The position numbers and the translations under genes are program-made. Source: Methyloceanibacter sp. (lineage in GTDB: Bacteria; Pseudomonadota; Alphaproteobacteria; Rhizobiales; Methyloligellaceae). Taken from it: a DNA stretch of 11,237 nt. The notes under the pieces are model-generated. The model was not told where the DNA came from and did not search any database. It was given only the letters and a program-made list of their open reading frames with translations. The DNA is taken from the NCBI GenBank assembly GCA_022865725.1, contig JALHTP010000418.1, positions 1 to 11,237 on the forward strand. Direction: 5' to 3'. Of the stretch, positions 5,982 to 11,237 are shown in pieces; position 1 is the first letter of the stretch; every line of letters starts with the position of its first letter.

Positions 5982-6446
5982 TTAGCGGGCGGGCACGGGC
6001 TCGGGCTGCACGCGGTTCCAGATCACATGGTCGAGCGAGATGGCGCCCGGTCCGCGCGCGACGATGAGCAGCAGAATTGCCAGCCAGAGAATGTGCTCGG
6101 GCCAGCCGTCGGGATAGACGAAAAGCTGGATCACCAGCGTCATCACCATGAGGCCGAGCGCCGACAGCCGCGAGGCGAGCCCGATTACCAGCAGCACCGG
6201 AAAGACGTGCTCGGCGATGGTCGAGAGATAGGCGGCTAGGTCGGGCGGCAGGAGCGGGACCTTGTATTCCTCGCGGAACAGAAAAAACGTGTTGTCCTTG
6301 ATCTGCAGGAAGCCCTCGACCTTGGTCTGACCCGAGCGCCAGAAGACGCTGGCGACGGAGACACGCGCCACCAGCGCCACGAAACTATACGGGATGCGCT
6401 CCGCCAGGCGCCTTCCCGCTTCGAGCCAGTCGATCAGGGTGGACAT
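5982..6446 (-). CDS. DoxX family membrane protein
   Basis: A 154-residue integral membrane protein of the usual DoxX length. It has four hydrophobic segments, about 20-38, 70-92, 95-111 and 117-132. The first carries the family-typical RVSVASVFWRSGQTKVEGF. The loop LLPPDLAAYLSTIAEHVFPVLLVIGLASRL (read in two parts) and the PDGWPEHILWLAILLLIV segment also match DoxX/DoxD-like proteins. DoxX members are linked to quinone or thiol redox chemistry in some organisms; the exact role here is unknown. The start at 6446 follows GGAG 11 bases upstream. It is divergent from two peroxiredoxin-like genes with a 299-base shared region holding inverted repeats, so common control and a shared redox role are plausible. 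The C-terminal tail is Pro-rich. Confidence 0.9.
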   Translation of the reverse strand: MSTLIDWLEAGRRLAERIPYSFVALVARVSVASVFWRSGQTKVEGFLQIKDNTFFLFREEYKVPLLPPDLAAYLSTIAEHVFPVLLVIGLASRLSALGLMVMTLVIQLFVYPDGWPEHILWLAILLLIVARGPGAISLDHVIWNRVQPEPVPAR

Positions 6447-6477
6447 TGCTTGGATCTCTCCCGTGTTTCCTGCCAGC

Positions 6478-6506
6478 CCCTAAGAGACAAGATCGGCGCG
6501 TTTCAA
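6478..6506 (-). promoter_or_regulatory. Candidate sigma70 promoter of the DoxX gene
   Basis: On the minus strand TTGAAA (6501-6506) is followed after 17 bases by TTAGGG (6478-6483), giving a short leader before the ATG at 6446. The -35 is good and the -10 poor. The -35 lies in the loop of an inverted repeat at 6491-6519. Confidence 0.3.
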
Positions 6507-6519
6507 GGAAATGCCGATC
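6491..6519. promoter_or_regulatory. Inverted repeat around the DoxX -35, possible operator
   Basis: GATCGGC (6491-6497) and GCCGATC (6513-6519) are perfect 7-base arms 15 bases apart. They bracket the candidate -35 of the DoxX promoter, as expected of a regulator site. Confidence 0.4.
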
Positions 6520-6534
6520 GAGGATCGACACCAT

Positions 6535-6557
6535 AGCCGGTCGCTATTGGACCGGCT
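6535..6557. promoter_or_regulatory. Second inverted repeat in the DoxX/Prx divergent region, possible operator
   Basis: AGCCGGTC (6535-6542) and GACCGGCT (6550-6557) are perfect 8-base arms around the 7-base centre GCTATTG. It is the strongest dyad in the 299-base divergent region and lies about 90 bases from the DoxX start and 190 from the first Prx start. Confidence 0.45.
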
Positions 6558-6745
6558 GCTCAATTGCCCGTCATATCGGCTCACAAGCTGTTGAAGGTCA
6601 CGAGAGAAAGACAAGACGGTGGCACGGTCCTTAATCGAGCGAGGCTCCAAATCGCCGCAGCTCATGCGCGGCGCCGGCTGAGAATGGGCGCGCGATGGAA
6701 CGGCCATTCATGGCGGTCGCTGGTAGCCGCCACATGGGACACGGG

Positions 6746-7477
6746 ATGACGATTCCGGCTTTCAACAGCGTCGAGGAGGCTTTCCTCCATTGCCGCGATA
6801 TGGATGCGTCCTTGAGCGAGAGGCTCGAGGCCTTCAGCGACGCGACGCGCTATCTCATACCGGGATATCAGGAAGCCGTGGACCGAATGGTCGGGCGGCT
6901 GAAGCAGTTCGATGCCGGCCAAGCAGCCCCGATGCCCGGCGACCCGATGCCGCCTTTCGCTATGCCCGATGACAAGGGGCGCATCGTCACGCTGGACGAT
7001 TTGCTGAACGACGGTCCGTTGGCGATGACCTTCCATCGTGGCCATTGGTGCCCGTATTGCCGCATCAACACCAGAGCGCTGGCCGAGGCTCAAGCCAGGA
7101 TCGCATCGGACGGCGCGCATCTCGCCGCGATCATGCCCGAGCGGCAACAATTCGCGGCCACGTTCAAGGCCGAAGGACAAATGCGCTACCCCGTCCTGAC
7201 CGACATCGACAACGGCTACGCTTTGTCGCTGAACCTCGCGGTTTGGGTCGGCGACGAGATGCAGCGGATTTTGCAATCCGGCGGCCGGAAGCTGCCTGAA
7301 TATCAGGGCAACCAGACTTGGGTGCTGCCGATCCCGGCGACCTTCATCGTCGCCCAGGATGGGCTCGTCAAAGCCCGCTTCATCGACCCGGACTATCGCA
7401 ACCGCATGACCATCGAAGACCTGCTGGCGGCTCTGAAAAGCGCCCAGATCCAGGGCGAAAGCGAGCGAAAACCTTGA
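6746..7477 (+). CDS. Peroxiredoxin-like (AhpC/TSA, thioredoxin-fold) protein, copy 1
   Basis: A 243-residue cytoplasmic protein with a helical N-terminal part (1-62) and a redoxin domain (about 63-232). The active-site motif HRGHWCPYCRINTR carries Cys102 and Cys105 as CPYC, closer to thioredoxin CxxC than to the single peroxidatic Cys of classical peroxiredoxins. Other blocks are AAIMPERQQF, LTDIDNGYALSLNLAVWVG, the cis-Pro strand LPIPATFIV and KARFIDPDYRNRMTIEDLL. This is the peroxiredoxin-like group of uncertain substrate; peroxide or disulfide reduction is inference. I chose ATG 6746 because GGGA lies 6 bases before it and because it aligns with the start of the paralogue at 7610; upstream ATGs at 6695, 6710 and 6734 add unaligned sequence. 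It is followed by its paralogue after 132 bases. Confidence 0.9.
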   Translation: MTIPAFNSVEEAFLHCRDMDASLSERLEAFSDATRYLIPGYQEAVDRMVGRLKQFDAGQAAPMPGDPMPPFAMPDDKGRIVTLDDLLNDGPLAMTFHRGHWCPYCRINTRALAEAQARIASDGAHLAAIMPERQQFAATFKAEGQMRYPVLTDIDNGYALSLNLAVWVGDEMQRILQSGGRKLPEYQGNQTWVLPIPATFIVAQDGLVKARFIDPDYRNRMTIEDLLAALKSAQIQGESERKP

Positions 7478-7571
7478 GCGACAGGTGCGATGGCGGCTAC
7501 ACATCGGGCCCGCCGAATGATATGGACAAGAGACGGGTAACCCTGGGGATTCCGCATCGCGTACGGGTTTC

Positions 7572-7595
7572 GCCCCGGTGGCCAGTCGCCGGGGC
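7572..7595 (+). other. Hairpin just upstream of the second Prx-like gene
   Basis: Perfect 7-base arms GCCCCGG (7572-7578) and CCGGGGC (7589-7595) with a 10-base loop end 2 bases before the ribosome site GAGGA (7598-7602). It could be a processing or partial-termination site that sets the relative dose of the two paralogues; no T-run follows. Confidence 0.45.
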
Positions 7596-7609
7596 CTGAG
7601 GATTGTCGA

Positions 7610-8317
7610 ATGAACTCGAAACCGCTCTCGCAGCTGCTCGAAGAGGCCTTCGTCCAGTGCCGCGACATGGACGCGTCCCTGGCCGAAAGGCTCCAGTCCT
7701 TCGCCGATGCGGTGAGCAGGCTCGGCCCGCATTTTCAGGTTGCCGTCGATCATCTGGTGGATCGGCTCAGGCAGCACGATGTCGGCGAGAATGCGCCGAA
7801 GCCCGGCGAGAAGATGCCGAATTTCGTCTTGCCGGACGAATTGGGCCAGTTGGTCAGCCTCGACACGCTTTTGGAAAAAGGCCCCGTCGCGGTGACCTTC
7901 CACCGCGGGCATTGGTGTCCCTATTGCCGCATCAACACGCGCGCTTTGGCGGAAGCGCAGGACCAGATCGCTGCCGAAGGCGGTCAGGTCGCGGCCATCA
8001 TGCCCGACCGGGAACAGTACACGGCGGGGCTCAAGGCCGAGTCCAAAGCGCCGTTTCCGATCCTCACCGACTTCGACAACGGCTATGCGCTCTCCCTCAA
8101 TCTCGCCTTCTGGGTTGGCGCGGAGATGCAAGAGCTGATGACGCGGGCCGGCTGGGACGTGTCGCGCTCGCAAGGCAGCGACACTTGGCTGCTGCCGGTT
8201 CCCGCCACCTTCGTCGTCGGCACCGACGGCGAGGTGAAGGCGCGCTTCGTCGACCCCGACTACCGCAAGCGCATGACCATCGAGGATCTGCTGTCGGCGC
8301 TCAGAACCGCGCATTAG
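7610..8317 (+). CDS. Peroxiredoxin-like (AhpC/TSA, thioredoxin-fold) protein, copy 2
   Basis: A 235-residue paralogue of the gene before it. A hand alignment runs without gaps over about 225 residues at roughly 60% identity. The active site HRGHWCPYCRINTR is unchanged (Cys103, Cys106), as are DNGYALSLNLA and RMTIEDLL; the least conserved part is around 172-190. The start is clear: GAGGA at 7598-7602 lies 7 bases before the ATG. The two genes probably arose by tandem duplication and then diverged for a long time, since both keep every motif. Reading as a cytoplasmic thiol reductase or peroxidase is inference from the fold. The gene ends 22 bases before the end of the convergent LysR gene. A 550-codon antisense frame covers both paralogues and is a shadow. 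Confidence 0.92.
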   Translation: MNSKPLSQLLEEAFVQCRDMDASLAERLQSFADAVSRLGPHFQVAVDHLVDRLRQHDVGENAPKPGEKMPNFVLPDELGQLVSLDTLLEKGPVAVTFHRGHWCPYCRINTRALAEAQDQIAAEGGQVAAIMPDREQYTAGLKAESKAPFPILTDFDNGYALSLNLAFWVGAEMQELMTRAGWDVSRSQGSDTWLLPVPATFVVGTDGEVKARFVDPDYRKRMTIEDLLSALRTAH

Positions 8318-8339
8318 CGCGCTATCGCCGGATCATGCG

Positions 8340-9230
8340 CTAGCCGGCGGCGTAGCTCGACCAATCGTAGGCGCGCAGCATCTTCATCATCGCTGAGGCC
8401 ACGGCCGTGCGTTGCCGCCCGGCGACGCCGTAGAGCTGGATGGTGCGTTTCAGCTCGAAGTCCTGCACGGCGATGCGCGCCAAGCTCGCTGGGCCTTGCG
8501 TGCTGCGCGGCAGGAGCGCCACGCCAAGGCCGGCCTCGAGCAGAGCCAGCAGATCGCCGTCGGCGCTCACCTCATGGAAGCGCGTCACGTCGAACTCCCG
8601 TGCGCGCAGGAGATCGAGCAGCTCAGCCGTCGTCTCGCAATAGGTACGCACCATCAGCCGCTCTTGCTTCAGATCGTCGAGCAGGACGCTTGGGCGCTTC
8701 GCGAAAGCGTGCAGGCTGTTGACGGTAAGCTGAAACTCCTCGGTGAACAGCGGCCAGCTATCGAGCCGATCCCACTCCTCGCCGATCTGCGCGGCCAGGC
8801 CGAGCTCGACGTCGCCCTTCTTCAGATATTCGAGCACCTCGACGCCGGTGCCCCGCAACAGCTTCAGCTCGAGCCCCTGAAACAGCTTGCCGAGCTCGAC
8901 GACGTGAGCTGTCACCAGGGAAGGATCGATGGTGCGCGACAGCGCCAGCCTGAGCGAGCCGACCTCGCCCTTCTTGATGGCGGAGGCGAGCGAGCGGGCG
9001 CTGAGCGCGCTGTCATAGCATTGCTTCAGGAGCGGCAGCATGCGCTGGCCGAGCTCGGTGAGCTGGGCATGCGGGCGTTCGCGCCGGAACAAGTCTCCGC
9101 CGAGCTCGCCTTCGAGTTGGCGGATGGCGCGGGTGAGGGAAGGCTGGGCGACATGGCACTCCTCGGCGGCGCGCGTGAAATTGAGCGCCCGCGCCACCGC
9201 GAGGAAGTAGCGGACCTGATGCATTTCCAT
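8340..9230 (-). CDS. LysR family transcriptional regulator
   Basis: A 296-residue LysR-type regulator of normal length. The N-terminal winged helix-turn-helix is MEMHQVRYFLAVARALNFTR, then AAEECHVAQPSLTRAIRQLE (residues 21-40), then the wing LFRRERPHAQLTELG. A linker helix (65-88) and a periplasmic-binding-protein-like effector domain (about 90-290) follow, with the usual GDVELGL and LLEAGLGVALLP blocks. The effector is unknown. It lacks an OxyR-type redox Cys pair (one Cys in the effector domain), so direct peroxide sensing is unlikely despite the Prx-like neighbours. The start at 9230 fits the family although no strong ribosome site is seen; an ATG two codons on is also possible. It is divergent from bdhA, the classic arrangement of a LysR protein and its target, with a dyad at 9528-9546. 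Confidence 0.93.
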   Translation of the reverse strand: MEMHQVRYFLAVARALNFTRAAEECHVAQPSLTRAIRQLEGELGGDLFRRERPHAQLTELGQRMLPLLKQCYDSALSARSLASAIKKGEVGSLRLALSRTIDPSLVTAHVVELGKLFQGLELKLLRGTGVEVLEYLKKGDVELGLAAQIGEEWDRLDSWPLFTEEFQLTVNSLHAFAKRPSVLLDDLKQERLMVRTYCETTAELLDLLRAREFDVTRFHEVSADGDLLALLEAGLGVALLPRSTQGPASLARIAVQDFELKRTIQLYGVAGRQRTAVASAMMKMLRAYDWSSYAAG

Positions 9231-9290
9231 CGGAGATGCGCCCCGCTGCCCTAATCTATGCGTGAACGAGACAAGGTCGCGGCACGGTAG

Positions 9291-9458
9291 CGAGCCCCGC
9301 GCCTAAGCGGCGGGCCTGGACGAAGTCCGGCCTGGTTCCTCACCCTGCAAGCAATCATTGACCAGGAAAGTCCGGGTTCGCGCCGTTGTTCAGACCCGGA
9401 GTTGTACGATTGATACGACTCCCCCGTCGAGATGAATTGACGGGCCTGCTCGTTTTTT
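9291..9458 (+). ncRNA. Candidate structured RNA with closing stem and T6 tail
   Basis: CGAGC (9291-9295) pairs with GCTCG (9448-9452), which abuts TTTTTT (9453-9458). Inside lie GGCC-T-GGAC/GTCC-GGCC with a GAA loop (9313-9332), CCTGGT/ACCAGG (9331-9366), TCCGGGT/ACCCGGA (9371-9400), GTTGTA/TACGAC with one G-U (9401-9419) and CCCGTC/GACGGG (9423-9444). The order of adjacent stems, closed and followed by a U-run, looks like a stand-alone small RNA or a long leader element on the plus strand. I found no clear promoter, and GC-rich DNA gives chance pairing. Confidence 0.35.
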
Positions 9459-9519
9459 GGGCTGGCGCTATGTCGCATCGACAAGTCCGAATCCGGCCTT
9501 TCCGAGCCCCCGAAGCGCC

Positions 9520-9547
9520 TTGATTGGCGATAGCGCGCCCCTATCGA
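9520..9547 (+). promoter_or_regulatory. Candidate bdhA promoter
   Basis: TTGATT (9520-9525) and TATCGA (9542-9547) are 16 bases apart. The -35 is fair and the -10 matches the consensus at three positions. It overlaps a LysR-type dyad and lies about 110 bases before the bdhA start. Confidence 0.3.
9528..9546. promoter_or_regulatory. LysR-type T-N11-A dyad in front of bdhA
   Basis: CGATAG (9528-9533) and CTATCG (9541-9546) are perfect 6-base arms with a 7-base centre. T9531 and A9543 are 11 bases apart, the T-N11-A signature of LysR-family binding sites. The divergent LysR gene (start 9230) is the obvious candidate partner; binding is inference. Confidence 0.45.
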
Positions 9548-9658
9548 GTCCTTAGCCAATGGGCATTTCCGGTCGGGGGCGGGGGTGGGCATGATCCTCC
9601 CCGACAAGATGCAGTTCCGATGCAAGGCCGCCAAGCCGGCCAACGAGGAGCGCGGCCC

Positions 9659-10483
9659 GTGAATATCGCCATGACTGAACGTGGGGGATTGGCCGCGCCA
9701 CACCTCAAGGACAAGGTCTCCTTGGTGACCGGCTCCACCAGCGGGATCGGACTTGGCATCGCCCGCGCGCTGGCTGCCTCAGGGTCCGCCGTCGTCCTCA
9801 ACGGCTTCGGCAAGCCCGAGGAGATCAAGGCCACGCAAGCCGCCATCGGCACCGACTTCGGCGTGCCGGTCGCCTATTCCGCGGCCGACATGTCGAACCC
9901 GGAGTCGATCGCCGAAATGATCGAGATGACTCTCGACATGTTCGGGAGACTGGACGTCCTCGTCAACAATGCCGGCATCCAGCACGTGGCGCCCTTGCAG
10001 GAGTTCCCCGTCGCCAAGTGGGACGCCATCCTCGCCATCAATCTGAGCTCCGCGTTCCACACCACGCGGCTGGCGCTGCCCTCCATGGTCGCCAACAAAT
10101 GGGGCCGCATCATCAATCTCGCCTCGGCGCACGGGCTCGTCGGCTCGCCCTTCAAGTCGGCCTATGTGGCGGCCAAGCACGGCATGCTGGGCTTGACCAA
10201 GGTGACGGCGCTCGAAACGGCGGAACAGGGCATCACCTGCAACGCCATTTGCCCGGGCTACGTCTATACGCCGCTCGTCGAGGCGCAGATCGACGGCCAA
10301 GCCAAGGCGCATGGCATTCCGCGCGAGCAAGTGATCCGCGACATCCTCCTGGCGCAACAGCCGAACAAGCGCTTCGCCACCACCGATGAGCTCGGCGGCA
10401 TCGCGGTGTTCCTCGCCTCGGACGCGGCCGCATCCATCACCGGGGCCGCCATCCCGGTCGATGGCGGTTGGACCGCGCACTAA
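9659..10483 (+). CDS. bdhA: 3-hydroxybutyrate dehydrogenase (SDR family)
   Basis: A 274-residue short-chain dehydrogenase that interconverts (R)-3-hydroxybutyrate and acetoacetate with NAD (EC 1.1.1.30), in the polyhydroxybutyrate cycle. Cofactor motif TGSTSGIG (24-31), NNAGIQHVAP (103-112), catalytic Ser156, Tyr169 and Lys173 (SAYVAAKHG), CNAICPGYVYTPLV and the ending VDGGWTAH are all characteristic of BdhA rather than of generic SDRs. The start is GTG at 9659: GAGGAG at 9645-9650 lies 8 bases before it, whereas ATG 9671, four codons on, has no ribosome site at usual distance. This gives an N-terminus about 15 residues longer than typical (MNIAMTERGGLAAPH before LKDKVSLVTG). The patatin gene follows after 37 bases, probably in one operon. 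A LysR-type dyad lies upstream. Confidence 0.94.
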   Translation: MNIAMTERGGLAAPHLKDKVSLVTGSTSGIGLGIARALAASGSAVVLNGFGKPEEIKATQAAIGTDFGVPVAYSAADMSNPESIAEMIEMTLDMFGRLDVLVNNAGIQHVAPLQEFPVAKWDAILAINLSSAFHTTRLALPSMVANKWGRIINLASAHGLVGSPFKSAYVAAKHGMLGLTKVTALETAEQGITCNAICPGYVYTPLVEAQIDGQAKAHGIPREQVIRDILLAQQPNKRFATTDELGGIAVFLASDAAASITGAAIPVDGGWTAH

Positions 10484-10520
10484 GCGCGACGCGCGGAAAG
10501 CAAGGAACCGGGAGGCAACG

Positions 10521-11237
10521 ATGACCAAGACGAGAAATCTAACGCCGCTCCAAGCGGTCAACGAGATCCGCAACGACAATGACGGTCAGGTCGTGCTCGT
10601 CCTGCAAGGCGGCGGCGCGCTCGGGGCCTATCAGGGGGGCGTCTATCAGGCGCTGCACGAGGCGGGCGTCGAACCGGACTGGATCATCGGCACCTCGATA
10701 GGCGCCATCAACGCGGCCATCATCGCCGGCAACGAGCCCGAGGACCGCCTGGCCAAGCTCAAGGAGTTTTGGTTCAGGGTCGAGCGGGCAAGCTTCTGGG
10801 GCGCCTTTCCGGCCTGGGCTGGGGTCGCCGACGCGCTGGCGTCATGGATGACGCTGACCAAGGGCATCTCGGGGTTCTTCGAGCCGCATACCCGCGCCTT
10901 CCTCGGCGCCCATGTGAATCTCGGACCCGACCACGCCGGCTATTACTCGACCGAGCCCTTGCGCAAGACGCTGGAGGAGCTCGTCGATTTCTCGCTCATC
11001 AATCGGGGGCATCCGCGCCTTACGGTCGGCGCGGCGCATGTGCGCTCGAGCCTGATGCATTATTTCGATTCGAAGGAGATGGCGCTCAGCCCAAGCCACA
11101 TCATGGCGTCCGGCGCTCTCCCGCCGGCTTTTCCCGCCGTACGCATCGACGGCGAGCTCTATTGGGACGGCGGCATTCTCTCCAACACGCCGACCGAGCG
11201 CATCTTCGACGATACCCCGCGCCGCAACTCGCTGATC
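10521..11237 (+). CDS. Patatin-like phospholipase family protein, N-terminal part, cut by window edge
   Basis: 239 residues of a cytoplasmic patatin-like serine hydrolase; the frame is open at the window end. The oxyanion-hole motif GGGALGAYQGG (30-40), the nucleophile elbow GTSIGAIN (57-64, Ser59 in G-x-S-x-G) and the dyad Asp216 in WDGGILSNTP are all present and intact, so the enzyme should be active as an acyl hydrolase on lipids or lipid-like esters. The start is fixed by GGAGG at 10511-10515, 5 bases before the ATG. Many alphaproteobacteria carry such a gene, usually with a C-terminal DUF3734, next to bdhA. The 37-base gap supports co-transcription. A role in mobilising lipid or polyhydroxybutyrate-related substrates is inference. 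Confidence 0.92.
   Translation, partial: MTKTRNLTPLQAVNEIRNDNDGQVVLVLQGGGALGAYQGGVYQALHEAGVEPDWIIGTSIGAINAAIIAGNEPEDRLAKLKEFWFRVERASFWGAFPAWAGVADALASWMTLTKGISGFFEPHTRAFLGAHVNLGPDHAGYYSTEPLRKTLEELVDFSLINRGHPRLTVGAAHVRSSLMHYFDSKEMALSPSHIMASGALPPAFPAVRIDGELYWDGGILSNTPTERIFDDTPRRNSLI

Larger units (their letters stand above)
9231..9658. other. LysR-bdhA intergenic region rich in inverted repeats
   Basis: 428 bases between divergent starts. I see no supported gene; the open frame extending upstream of bdhA to 9524 has no ribosome site. It holds a dense set of hairpins ending in a T6 run (9291-9458) and a LysR-type dyad near a possible bdhA promoter (9520-9547), described separately. Confidence 0.6.

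Noticed and set aside
6662..8314. 550-codon open frame antisense to both Prx-like genes
   Set aside because: It mirrors the codon structure of the two plus-strand paralogues, crosses their intergenic gap, and its product is an Arg/Gly/Asp-rich composition without any domain. It is a GC-driven shadow, and its internal repeat only reflects the gene duplication.
8412..9254. 280-codon plus-strand open frame
   Set aside because: Antisense shadow of the LysR gene with low-complexity Glu/Leu/Gln/Arg composition.
9365..9376. GGAAAGTCCGGG, like the P4 strand of RNase P RNA
   Set aside because: The rest of the conserved core and the partner strand are missing and the space is too short for RNase P RNA. 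I treat it as coincidence.
9779..10579. 266-codon minus-strand open frame
   Set aside because: Antisense shadow of bdhA; composition rich in Arg, Gly, Asp and His without domain features.

Overview
The window is high-GC bacterial chromosomal DNA. It most likely comes from an alphaproteobacterium of the Hyphomicrobiales (Rhizobiales) type. This is an inference from gene content (a BdhA-type 3-hydroxybutyrate dehydrogenase followed by a patatin-like phospholipase, a DUF3072 protein, an SPOR-less RlpA, two CPYC peroxiredoxin-like proteins) and from long antisense open frames typical of GC-rich codon use. I see no IS element, phage gene, CRISPR array, tRNA or rRNA. Apart from a few small orphan genes this looks like core chromosome.

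Layout. Positions 1-498 (minus) are the N-terminal part of an M20 dipeptidase cut by the window edge, and 631-846 (minus) is a CspA-family cold shock protein. A zone of small exported proteins of unknown function follows: 1077-1382 (minus), 1511-1798 (minus) and the Cys/Tyr-rich 2041-2289 (plus), the last with a strong ribosome site and a textbook intrinsic terminator. Positions 2511-3281 (minus) encode an RlpA-like exported cell-wall protein. From 3768 to 5920 (plus) a probable operon encodes a DUF3072 protein, an exported YbhB/PEBP-like protein and an MltB-type lytic transglycosylase with a C-terminal peptidoglycan-binding domain. Cell-envelope functions therefore dominate 2.5-5.9 kb.

A DoxX-family membrane protein (5982-6446, minus) is divergent from two tandem, about 60% identical peroxiredoxin-like proteins with CPYC motifs (6746-7477 and 7610-8317, plus). 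This is a plausible thiol-redox module with inverted repeats in the divergent promoter region. A LysR-type regulator (8340-9230, minus) converges on the second paralogue and is divergent from bdhA (9659-10483, plus, GTG start) and a patatin-like phospholipase (10521 to the window end). The last two genes probably form an operon of polyhydroxybutyrate/lipid metabolism, and a LysR-type dyad lies in front of bdhA.

The least explained parts are the 428-base LysR-bdhA intergenic region, where several hairpins sit inside a closing stem that abuts a T6 run (candidate structured RNA, about 9291-9458), the small Cys/Tyr-rich secreted protein at 2041-2289, and a hairpin that covers the ribosome-binding site of the YbhB-like gene (4015-4050).
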